Assembly: GCF_007990525.1 (NCBI RefSeq)
Contig: NZ_AP019823.1
Span: 682,001-746,000, forward strand
Source: Leptotrichia hofstadii
Lineage (GTDB): Bacteria; Fusobacteriota; Fusobacteriia; Fusobacteriales; Leptotrichiaceae
Direction of reading: 5' to 3'
DNA length: 64,000 nucleotides
Shown here: positions 53,019-61,073 of the stretch, piece after piece
How positions within the stretch are numbered: position 1 is the first letter of the stretch
How the letters are laid out: every line of letters begins with the position of its first letter
Program-made: the position numbers and the translations under genes
Notes under the pieces: model-generated
What the model saw: only the letters and a program-made list of their open reading frames with translations
Told to the model about the DNA's origin: nothing
Database searches by the model: none

Positions 53019-54470
53019 ATGAAAAAAATTGTAATTAGCTTGTTTTTCATTCTTAATTTGATAGCAGTTTCTGCTGGAAATAAAGGAAATTATGATGTAG
53101 CAAAATATAGACAGGATGTTGTTAATTATGCAATGGCACAAGTAGGAAAGGCATATAGTCAGGCTAATAGAATGGGAGCAAATACTTATGACTGTTCCAG
53201 TTTTGTAGATAGAACTTCACAAGCGGCAGGTATGAGTTCTGTTACAGGAGCGAATACTAAAAATTGGGCAAACACAACATCGAGTATGAGAGCAGGAGCA
53301 AAAGCGACTAAAATAGCAACCAATCAAATAAAACCAGGAGATGCCATTTTATTTAATGGACATGTAGTTTATGCAATTGGCACAGCAAATGGATGCAGTA
53401 TTGACGTTGTTCACGCTTCAAATTCAAAACCATATCCTAAAGGTGGAGTAAAAGTATCAAAAGGCTACAATATATGCAAAGCACATGGAGGATATTCAGG
53501 AGTTATTACAGCAGAGCAGGTATTGATAAATAACGGATATACTCCAGTAAATTCAGATGGAACAGTTGCAGTACCTCCAGCAGGTTCAACAGTGTCTGCA
53601 AACGGAGGGCATTCTGGAAATAATGCTTCAACTGCTTCCACAAAATCATCGTTATCAGTAGATTGGGATAATATTCAAAATGAATTTGTACAAATGATAA
53701 ATAGCGGGATAGAAAAAATGATACCTGGATTATTAGTTCTGTTAAGTGTACTCACAGTTCTTGAAATAATGTGGGTTTTATATGGCTATATAGTAAAAAA
53801 TGTATTGGAAAATTTATGGATGTCCTTACTCAGAATAATGATAAGATTTTCAATACTGGCATATGTTATACCTAATGCAATTTCTTTAATTAATATGGGG
53901 TATGGAATATTTTCTGGAATTGGCTCATATTTTATGGGAAACAGTGGAGGGACTGTAACTTTAAACAGTATATGGGCAATAGCTGGAAGGGAAACAGGGA
54001 AAATCTTAAAGATTATTAATGAATCAAACTTTAATTTTTTTAATATTATTACTGATTCAAGGCTATTTTTTGAAGAACTTGGGAAAATACTGCTGTTAAT
54101 AGGGGTTATTATTCTTGTTTATTATTTTGTGGTAAAAATAATATTTGAAATGATGATGGCGGTATTACAGTTTAGAATGGCTTTGGGATTATCTTGGATA
54201 TTTTTACCTTTTGATGTAAATTCGATTACAAAAAGGGACTTAGGAAATAAAGCATTGACAACCCTATTTCTCACAGGAAGTAAAATAGTTGTCATAATGG
54301 CACTGGGAGGAATAGTATTTAAAAACTTGGATGTGGCAGGATTTGGGGAAGTTACTTTTAAGGAATTGAAATACGAAACAATATTTTTGTTTATCACAGT
54401 AGGAATGGTAATGGCTTTTGTAATGAATGAAGCAGATAAGATAACAACAACACTTGCCAAAGGAAATTAA
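53019..54470 (+). CDS. NlpC/P60 peptidase fused to a TrbL/VirB6-like membrane domain
   Basis: 483 residues. A signal peptide is followed by an NlpC/P60 domain (about 25-165) with the catalytic Cys in 'YDCSSFVDR' near residue 59 and His in 'NGHVVYAIG' near residue 112. A Ser/Thr/Gly linker (about 175-215) follows, then a membrane region of six or so helices (about 235-480) with TrbL/VirB6-like spacing. One chain thus joins a peptidoglycan endopeptidase to a secretion-pore-like domain, and it is a second TrbL-type protein in the same element. The frame is open throughout; AAGGGGG precedes the ATG. Confidence 0.8.
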   Translation: MKKIVISLFFILNLIAVSAGNKGNYDVAKYRQDVVNYAMAQVGKAYSQANRMGANTYDCSSFVDRTSQAAGMSSVTGANTKNWANTTSSMRAGAKATKIATNQIKPGDAILFNGHVVYAIGTANGCSIDVVHASNSKPYPKGGVKVSKGYNICKAHGGYSGVITAEQVLINNGYTPVNSDGTVAVPPAGSTVSANGGHSGNNASTASTKSSLSVDWDNIQNEFVQMINSGIEKMIPGLLVLLSVLTVLEIMWVLYGYIVKNVLENLWMSLLRIMIRFSILAYVIPNAISLINMGYGIFSGIGSYFMGNSGGTVTLNSIWAIAGRETGKILKIINESNFNFFNIITDSRLFFEELGKILLLIGVIILVYYFVVKIIFEMMMAVLQFRMALGLSWIFLPFDVNSITKRDLGNKALTTLFLTGSKIVVIMALGGIVFKNLDVAGFGEVTFKELKYETIFLFITVGMVMAFVMNEADKITTTLAKGN

Positions 54471-54486
54471 AAAGAGGGAGGAAATT

Positions 54487-54978
54487 GTGGATATACGAAC
54501 TAAAAAGTTTAACTTGATAATGCTTTCTGTATCAATATTTCTTGCCATAACATTCACAGGGCTACATCTATTGTCAAAAATTTATGTAATAAATGTAACA
54601 CCGTCAATTCCATTAGGAATATATAAACTGGAAAAATTTGATGGAGTATTGAAAAAGGGGGATTTAGTTGTTTATGAGGTGAATGATAAATATAAAAATT
54701 TGACAAGTATAAAAGGGACAATGTTTAAATCAGTAAAACCTGTTGCGGCATTTTATGAGGATAAAGTTGAGATAAAAGATAATCGGATATATGTAAATGA
54801 TGAAGATTATGGAGAAATATTTCCTGAAATATCGTCTAATTTCAATGGGAAAATAAAGGAAGATGAAGTTTTGACATTATCTAAAGTCAGGGGGACATTT
54901 GACGGAAGATATTATGGTGCAATAAAGAAGTCAAAAATAGAGAAAAAAGCAAGGTTGATATATGAGTTTAGAATATGA
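54487..54978 (+). CDS. traF: TraF-type conjugative signal peptidase (S26 family)
   Basis: 163 residues: one N-terminal membrane helix, nucleophile Ser in 'NVTPSIPLGIYKL' near residue 40, general-base Lys in 'MFKSVKPVAAFYED' near residue 85. In RP4 and Ti plasmids TraF trims and cyclises the TrbC pilin. GTG start at 54487, 5 bases after AGGGAGG; an in-frame ATG at 54454 would overlap the previous gene. Confidence 0.85.
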   Translation: MDIRTKKFNLIMLSVSIFLAITFTGLHLLSKIYVINVTPSIPLGIYKLEKFDGVLKKGDLVVYEVNDKYKNLTSIKGTMFKSVKPVAAFYEDKVEIKDNRIYVNDEDYGEIFPEISSNFNGKIKEDEVLTLSKVRGTFDGRYYGAIKKSKIEKKARLIYEFRI

Positions 54979-55354
54979 AGATAAGATGATTAAACTGAAA
55001 TCTAATGAAAAAAGGAAAATTGAAATACATAAGAAAATAGTTAAGACAGATGAAAAAATAAAGGAAATCAGACGAGAAATAGCAAATGATACAAGAAGGC
55101 TAAATACATCGGAAAAAAATCAAAAATGGAAGCAAAGAACAAGAAAACTGATTGAAATGGGAGTTCTACTTGAAATTGCGGATATTTTAAATGAAGATAA
55201 GGCAACGTTGCTGGGATATTTTATGAAATTTCAGTTTTTAAGCAATGATGAAATTAAAGACTGTAAAATTATGGGTGGTGAAGAGTTTCAGATGAGAGAA
55301 GAAAAGAAACAGATGTTGAAACGAAGATTGGAGAAAAAAGATGAGTTTAGATAA
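54962..55354 (+). CDS. TraD-like small conjugation protein
   Basis: 130 residues, charged and helical. 'KQRTRKLIEMGVLLEIADIL' near residue 57 matches the TraD/MobC-type motif (R-x-R-K-L-I-E-x-G) of small proteins that accompany MOBQ relaxases and TraG in Ti-type systems. Overlaps traF by 17 bp and the next gene by 14 bp. Confidence 0.65.
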   Translation: MSLEYEDKMIKLKSNEKRKIEIHKKIVKTDEKIKEIRREIANDTRRLNTSEKNQKWKQRTRKLIEMGVLLEIADILNEDKATLLGYFMKFQFLSNDEIKDCKIMGGEEFQMREEKKQMLKRRLEKKDEFR

Positions 55355-56012
55355 TTTGAAAGAAATGATGAAAAATGAAGGATTTTCTCCCTTAGAAAGT
55401 GAAGATTTTGAAGAAATAGAGCGAAAAAAAACTAACAAAGTAACGGAACTTCAAGGCGATGAATTAAAAGAAAGGGTGAAATTAGAAAAATTAGAAATAA
55501 AAGCTGAACTTGCTGAAGAACTTGAACAGTTCATACACGATGAGGAAAGAAAATATAATCAGGAAAAGAGGAGAATTGAGAGTGAATACGATGAAAAAAT
55601 TTATCAGTTGGAACAGCAGCAGAAAAAAATTTATCGAGATAGGAGAGAAAAGTTATATGAAACAGAAGACGCTTTAAAAATTAGAGAAAATGAAATTGAT
55701 ATGGAAATGCAGAAATTGGATGAAAAAGTAACTGAAAGGGAAAATGAATTAAAAAAGTTGAATGAAGAAATAGATAGAAAATTAGGATTTAAAGAATATC
55801 TGAATGAGAATGATTTTATATACAGAAATAAGTTAGAAGCTGTATTGATACTGAGAAAATTGAAAAATAAAAGAATAAAGATACTGAGCAGAATAGAATA
55901 CGATACTGTTTTTAAAAATGTTATTGGAGGAGTGAATGAACTGATAAAAATGAATAATTTGATAATAGATTACAAAAAATTTGTAAAAGGGCAGGAAGCA
56001 AGAAAGAGATAA
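55341..56012 (+). CDS. Long coiled-coil hypothetical protein
   Basis: 223 residues, more than half Lys, Glu, Arg or Gln. A continuous coiled coil runs from about residue 35 to 150; no signal peptide or membrane helix. The C-terminus is mixed helix ('YRNKLEAVLILRKLKNKR'). Overlaps the TraD-like gene, so it belongs to the same operon. Function unknown. Confidence 0.6.
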   Translation: MSLDNLKEMMKNEGFSPLESEDFEEIERKKTNKVTELQGDELKERVKLEKLEIKAELAEELEQFIHDEERKYNQEKRRIESEYDEKIYQLEQQQKKIYRDRREKLYETEDALKIRENEIDMEMQKLDEKVTERENELKKLNEEIDRKLGFKEYLNENDFIYRNKLEAVLILRKLKNKRIKILSRIEYDTVFKNVIGGVNELIKMNNLIIDYKKFVKGQEARKR

Positions 56013-56042
56013 AATTTTAATTAATAAGAAAGGGCTAGAATA

Positions 56043-57110
56043 ATGTTGTTGAGCATGTTTCAAAAAAATGAGAAAAAAGACTATTTGAAAAGGATAGGAG
56101 TAAAATTTTCTAAAGACGAAAAACAGGAGATAAAGAAAATGATAAAATCAAATTTGACTCTTGAACAGTTTAAATTATGTGTAACACCTGTACTTAATGA
56201 GGAAATATTGCAAAAAAGAGCTGAAAATAACTTGGATGATAGCAAATGGGAAAAACTTGTGATGAAAAAGCTGGATGTAAATCAGATGAAGGAAATAAGG
56301 AAAGGATTTGAAAAAGGATTATCTGAAGAGGATGTTGAGCTGTATGTAAAAAGTGGATATGACAGCAAAACAATGGAAAAAATCAGGAATATGCTTGAAA
56401 AAGATAAAAATAACGAGTATCTTCGAGAATATTTGATGTTAAAGGATAAAAAGGAAATAAAATCAATTACTAATGAAAAATTGGAAAAATACATTGAGGA
56501 AAACAAAATGAATGAACTTAGAAATAAGGCTGATAAAATGGAAAAATGGTATGAAGCCTCAATATATGCAGGTAAAAATACATTTAAATATTATTCTTCA
56601 GAAAAAATAAGAGATGATGAAAAATATGTTATGAAAAAAGTCAAAGAAAATGCGAAAAATCTTGAATATGCAAGTGAAAGGCTTAAAAATAACAGGGATT
56701 TAGTTTTGGAAGCAGTAAAACAGGATGGACGTGCTTTACAATTTGCAAGCGAGGAATTAAAAAATGATAAGGAAATAGTGATGGAATCTGTAAAAAACTA
56801 CCCTAATTCCTATCAATATGCAAGTTCTGAAATGCAAAAGGATGAAGATGTCGTAACGGAAGTTTTAAAAAGAAATGAAGACGCTCTAAGTTATGGAGAT
56901 GAAAATATTAAACAGGAAATAGAGGAAATTAAGGAAAAATACAAGGACAGTGATTTTGATGGGCTGACAGATAGGGAAGAAAAATTTGTGTATGGAACAA
57001 ATCCTTATTTAAAAGATACTGATTTGGATAGAAAGAGTGATTATGAGGAAATAAAGATAAATTATACAAATCCGAAAATAAAAAGCAAGGACATTGAAAT
57101 TGAAAGATAG
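56043..57110 (+). CDS. DUF4116-repeat protein with a calcium-binding-type C-terminus
   Basis: 355 residues without signal peptide. Residues about 200-300 contain three DUF4116-like repeats ('NAKNLEYASERLKNNRDLVLEAVKQ' split, 'DGRALQFASEELKNDKEIV', 'YPNSYQYASSEMQKDEDVV'). The C-terminus has 'DSDFDGLTDREE' and 'DTDLDRKSDYEE', D-x-D-x-D/DG loops like thrombospondin type 3 or dockerin calcium sites. Such loops are normally extracellular. An effector or surface role is possible but unproven. Confidence 0.6.
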   Translation: MLLSMFQKNEKKDYLKRIGVKFSKDEKQEIKKMIKSNLTLEQFKLCVTPVLNEEILQKRAENNLDDSKWEKLVMKKLDVNQMKEIRKGFEKGLSEEDVELYVKSGYDSKTMEKIRNMLEKDKNNEYLREYLMLKDKKEIKSITNEKLEKYIEENKMNELRNKADKMEKWYEASIYAGKNTFKYYSSEKIRDDEKYVMKKVKENAKNLEYASERLKNNRDLVLEAVKQDGRALQFASEELKNDKEIVMESVKNYPNSYQYASSEMQKDEDVVTEVLKRNEDALSYGDENIKQEIEEIKEKYKDSDFDGLTDREEKFVYGTNPYLKDTDLDRKSDYEEIKINYTNPKIKSKDIEIER

Positions 57111-57128
57111 CAAAGGAGATGGTTATAA

Positions 57129-57836
57129 ATGAAAAAATGTATATTGTTTCTTATGATAGTTTCAAAAATTTCCTTTTCTGGGGGAGAGATAAGCTTTCAG
57201 AAACAGAAAGAAAAAGTTGAGCAGGAAAGAATTGAGAAATTAAAAATGCAAAAGGATAATGAGGCTGACAAGGGTAAGGAATTAAACAATTTGTCTAAAG
57301 AAGATACAGGCAATATCCAATCACAAAACAACAGATTATTTTATGATGATAAGTCTGTAAAAAAAGTTAATAATACTTCTCGTATTCAAAAAAATATTGG
57401 AAACAGAAAACTTATTGAATATATTAAAACACAGAACAGCAGACTGAATGAAAATGAAATACAAAATATACTTGGCTATGTTTTCAAATACAGCAAAGAG
57501 TATAACTTTAATCCATATTTAGTTTTAGCAGTTATGAATACTGAAAGCCATTTTAATCATTCAACAGTATCAAGTGCTGGAGCAAGAGGGCTTATGCAGT
57601 TAATGCCTTTTAATTTTAAGGAATTTGGAGTGGATAACAGCATATCAGGAAATATAAAGGGAGGTGTGTTGCATTTAAAAAGAGATTATGAAAAAACTGG
57701 GAGTGTTTCAAAAATGCTGGTCTGCTATAACGCTGGCTGTGGAAGATTAGCAAATAACGCTTGGAAAGGGATAAAGGAAACAAGGGAATACATACCAAAA
57801 GTAATTCAGAAATATAATAAAATAATAAACTTGTAA
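57129..57836 (+). CDS. Lytic transglycosylase (SLT, VirB1-like)
   Basis: 235 residues: signal peptide, Lys/Glu-rich linker, then a GH23 domain (about 105-235) with catalytic Glu in 'AVMNTESHFNHSTVSSAGARG' (split) near residue 139, 'LMQLMP', and 'LVCYNAGCGRL'. It would open peptidoglycan for the secretion channel. The mature start GGEISFQKQ is shared with the NlpC/P60 protein encoded next. AAGGAGATGG precedes the ATG. Confidence 0.9.
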   Translation: MKKCILFLMIVSKISFSGGEISFQKQKEKVEQERIEKLKMQKDNEADKGKELNNLSKEDTGNIQSQNNRLFYDDKSVKKVNNTSRIQKNIGNRKLIEYIKTQNSRLNENEIQNILGYVFKYSKEYNFNPYLVLAVMNTESHFNHSTVSSAGARGLMQLMPFNFKEFGVDNSISGNIKGGVLHLKRDYEKTGSVSKMLVCYNAGCGRLANNAWKGIKETREYIPKVIQKYNKIINL

Positions 57837-57841
57837 CTATA

Positions 57842-57861
57842 TTTTCTCACACGTGAGAAAA
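57842..57861. repeat. 20-bp palindrome, copy 4
   Basis: TTTTCTCACACGTGAGAAAA, then TCAAAATTA as in copy 2. It lies 5 bp after the transglycosylase stop, 23 kb from the other copies. Confidence 0.9.
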
Positions 57862-57965
57862 TCAAAATTAGGTCAGTGGATTTTTTTCATTACAAAAGTT
57901 TTGAGAAAAAACACTGAGCAGTAAAAATAATAAGAATTATGAAACAAGATTTGAAGGAGTGGAAA

Positions 57966-58499
57966 ATGTTTAATAATGTTGTAAAAATTTTAATGGGAAT
58001 ATCAGTTATTTCTTCGTTATCTTTTTCTAAGGGGGAAATTAATTTTCAGAAACAATTAATAAATGAAGATAGTAAAAAGATGGAAATAATTGAAAATAAC
58101 ACAACTAAGAGCAATAAGGACAGAGAAGAAAAAATAAGATATAAAATTGTAGAATTTGCAAAAACTCAGATTGGAAAGCCTTATGTATATGGTGCAACTG
58201 GAAACAATAGCTTTGACTGCTCCAGCTTTGTACAATATGTGATTAAGAGAACACTAGGAATTACAATTCCACGTGTTTCAGCAGAACAGTCAGTATTTAA
58301 GCCAAAACTATATAACAACATTAAAAAAGGAGATTTATTATTTTTTGAAACTTTAGGAAAAGGTAGAATTTCACATGTCGGGATGTATATTGGGAATAGA
58401 CAGTTTATACATGCCAGTTCAAAAAGCAAAAGAGTAACTGTATCAGACTTTACTGGATTTTATCAAGATAAATTTAGATGGGCAGTGTCGGTTATATAA
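57966..58499 (+). CDS. NlpC/P60-family cell-wall hydrolase
   Basis: 177 residues. Signal peptide, then KGEINFQKQ as in the neighbouring transglycosylase, a charged linker and an NlpC/P60 domain (about 60-177). The catalytic Cys is in 'NSFDCSSFVQ' near residue 85 and the His in 'ISHVGMYIG' near residue 138. It cleaves stem peptides of peptidoglycan. Start ATG at 57966 follows AAGGAGTGG; an upstream ATG (57939) has no site. Confidence 0.88.
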   Translation: MFNNVVKILMGISVISSLSFSKGEINFQKQLINEDSKKMEIIENNTTKSNKDREEKIRYKIVEFAKTQIGKPYVYGATGNNSFDCSSFVQYVIKRTLGITIPRVSAEQSVFKPKLYNNIKKGDLLFFETLGKGRISHVGMYIGNRQFIHASSKSKRVTVSDFTGFYQDKFRWAVSVI

Positions 58500-58515
58500 A
58501 TGTGAAGGAGATAGT

Positions 58516-58938
58516 ATGGAAAGTAAGGTAATTCAACAATTTTTAGGAGAAATTGATGGTGTGGAATTTGACAAGGAAAATGTATATTATTCATCAGAAC
58601 ATATTTTATCAAAAATAGAAGAAAAATTTGGGAATGTATATAACAAAGAATTTGTAAAAGAATTGAGAGATACAATTAATACTTTAAATTTAAAATATGA
58701 TGAGTTTAGTTTTGATACTTTGGAACATGATTTTAGTGATTGTATAGAGGAAGCTGATAAATTTAAAAATATAGAATTTATGTATTATGGAGATGATTGG
58801 AAAATTGAAATATTAAATGAAGGGATAAAGAATAATAAGTATTTAAAAACTGAGAAAGAGAAAAGTCTAGGTGAAAACCAAAAACAAAATTTTTCTAGAA
58901 GTTTTCGGAATACTGATGACAAAGATTTAGAGAGATAA
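58516..58938 (+). CDS. Hypothetical acidic protein
   Basis: 140 residues, acidic and soluble, no signal peptide ('GEIDGVEFDKENVYYSSEH', 'LEHDFSDCIEEADKFKNIEF'). No family recognised. Good ribosome site (GAAGGAGAT); 16 bp after the NlpC gene and 18 bp before topB, so in the same operon. Confidence 0.6.
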   Translation: MESKVIQQFLGEIDGVEFDKENVYYSSEHILSKIEEKFGNVYNKEFVKELRDTINTLNLKYDEFSFDTLEHDFSDCIEEADKFKNIEFMYYGDDWKIEILNEGIKNNKYLKTEKEKSLGENQKQNFSRSFRNTDDKDLER

Positions 58939-58956
58939 ATGTAAAAGGAAGAAAAT

Positions 58957-61029
58957 ATGAAAAAATTAATAATAGCAGAAAAGCCAAGTCTTGCACGTAA
59001 TATTGCAAGTGCATTGAATATCAGGGTTAATAAAGAGGGGTATATGGAAAATGAAAAGTATATTGTTTCTTGGGCTTTTGGACATTTGTTTAAATTAAGG
59101 GATGTTGATGGATATGTTGGAGAAAAAAGGAAATGGAGTGAAGTTAAACTGCCATTTTTCCCTGAAGAGTTTGAATTTGAATTAAAAAATGATTTGGGAA
59201 TAAAGAAACAGTATAAGATATTAAAAAACCTTATTAACAGCAATGAAGTTGATGAGATAGTAAATGCGGGAGATGCAGACAGGGAAGGGCAAATTATAGT
59301 GGATATTATTATCAATGCCATAAAAACTGATAAGAAGATAAAAAGATTGTGGCTTCCTGAACAAACTGAAGAAACCATAAGGAAAGCTGTAAATAATCTT
59401 GAAGATAATTTTAAATATAAAAATTTACATAATGAGGGGCTTGCAAGGACATATATGGACTGGCTTTTGGGAATTAATCTTACTAGATATATTTCATTAA
59501 AGGCAAATACATTTTTTCCAGTCGGACGTGTACTCATTCCAGTTATAAAATATATTTACGATAAAGATTTAGCGATTAAAAATTTTATTCCTGAAAAATA
59601 TTTTACTATTGAAAATGAAACTATGTGTAATGGAGCTTTGTTAAAACTTGTCTGTGATAAAAAATACAACCTTTTAGAACTTGAAAAAGCCAAAAGCTAT
59701 TCAAATGAGTTAAATAAATATAAAGGAATTGTAAAGGATATAACTGAAAAGGAAATTATTTTTAATCCTCCAAAACTTTTTTCACTTTCAAAATTACAAA
59801 GTAAATTATCAAAGGAAAAGAAAATGAGTTTTGCAAAATCGCTTGAAATTATACAGAAACTCTATGAAAAAGGGTATATTACATATCCTAGAACAAATAC
59901 AGAGTATCTTGCTGAAGAGGAGAAAGAAAAAGTAAAAGAACTTATAAACTTATATTATGGTCATGAATTAGAATTTAAGGACAATAAAAAAATATTTGAT
60001 AGTAGCAAGATTGAGAGCCACAGCGCAATAATGCCGACTTTAAAAATTCCTGATATGAATAGTTTGGATTTGGAAGAAAAGATAATTTTTGAAACAATAA
60101 GAAATAGATTTATTTCTAACTTTTTAAAGGAGAAAACGATAATTAATCAAACAGAAGTAAAAATTGTTGTGGGAAATGAAGTTTTTAACTTGAAAGGAAA
60201 ATCAGTAAAACAGGAAGGATTTTTAAAATATGAAAATCAGAAGATAGATAATAAGTTGCCATATTTTGAAATTAATCAAAAAATTGATGTTGATTTTAAA
60301 GTTGTTGATAAATTAACCGTTCCTCCTAAAAAAGTTACTGAGGAAAATTTGAGTAATTATTTAAAAAACCCTTTTAGAAAAGAAAAAAATCAAGAAAATG
60401 AGGACGATACACAAGAATATAGAGAAATAATGAAAGGTGTAGAGATTGGGACGGAGGCGACTAGAACAGGGATAATTGAGAATGCTAAGAAATATGGATA
60501 TATTACTTCTGAAAAACAGAATTTTAGTATAACTGAAAAAGGAATAAAGTTAATTGAACTGCTGGATTTGCTCCATATTAATCTTTATGCAGAAAAGACT
60601 GTTGAGTTTTCTATGCTTCAGAAAGATATTTATAATAACAGAAAAACAGTAGATGATATTATTGAAAAAACTAAAAGTGAGTTACAAAATATAATAAATC
60701 GAGATGCAGAAGTTGAAAAACTTGAAAAAGAAATGGAAGTTATTGGAAAATGTCCTAAATGTAACAGTAATGTTTATGAGAACAGTAAAAGTTACTATTG
60801 CAGTAATTATAAGAAGGGATGTAAAACATCTCTTTGGAAAGAAGCAAGTTATTTTGGACAAAAAATAAAGATAAGTAAGGATAATGCAAAAAAATTATTA
60901 AGAGGGGAACAGGTTGTGTTTAAGATAAAAAGTAAAAGTGGAAAGGAATATAATGCACATTTTGGAATAGAGATAAATGGAGATTATTTGAACTTGCAAA
61001 GAAAGGATTTTATAAAAATAGAAAAATGA
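58957..61029 (+). CDS. topB: Type IA DNA topoisomerase III
   Basis: 690 residues. TOPRIM domain with 'IIAEKPSLARNIASAL' at residues 4-19 and D-x-D-x-E in 'NAGDADREGQIIV' near residue 107. Catalytic Tyr in 'YITYPRTNTEYL' near residue 309. C-terminal single zinc ribbon (C-x2-C near residue 600, then a second Cys pair). Element-borne TopB enzymes (TraE in RP4) untangle DNA during replication or transfer. Confidence 0.95.
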   Translation: MKKLIIAEKPSLARNIASALNIRVNKEGYMENEKYIVSWAFGHLFKLRDVDGYVGEKRKWSEVKLPFFPEEFEFELKNDLGIKKQYKILKNLINSNEVDEIVNAGDADREGQIIVDIIINAIKTDKKIKRLWLPEQTEETIRKAVNNLEDNFKYKNLHNEGLARTYMDWLLGINLTRYISLKANTFFPVGRVLIPVIKYIYDKDLAIKNFIPEKYFTIENETMCNGALLKLVCDKKYNLLELEKAKSYSNELNKYKGIVKDITEKEIIFNPPKLFSLSKLQSKLSKEKKMSFAKSLEIIQKLYEKGYITYPRTNTEYLAEEEKEKVKELINLYYGHELEFKDNKKIFDSSKIESHSAIMPTLKIPDMNSLDLEEKIIFETIRNRFISNFLKEKTIINQTEVKIVVGNEVFNLKGKSVKQEGFLKYENQKIDNKLPYFEINQKIDVDFKVVDKLTVPPKKVTEENLSNYLKNPFRKEKNQENEDDTQEYREIMKGVEIGTEATRTGIIENAKKYGYITSEKQNFSITEKGIKLIELLDLLHINLYAEKTVEFSMLQKDIYNNRKTVDDIIEKTKSELQNIINRDAEVEKLEKEMEVIGKCPKCNSNVYENSKSYYCSNYKKGCKTSLWKEASYFGQKIKISKDNAKKLLRGEQVVFKIKSKSGKEYNAHFGIEINGDYLNLQRKDFIKIEK

Positions 61030-61073
61030 TAATTAAAATTTGAAATCATAAAATTTTATATTAGGGGGAAGAA

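Noticed and set aside
58785-59537. 250-codon open frame on the minus strand across the hypothetical gene and topB
   Set aside because: It is antisense to a clear topoisomerase TOPRIM domain, its product is Ser/Phe/Ile-rich low complexity, and no ribosome site is present.
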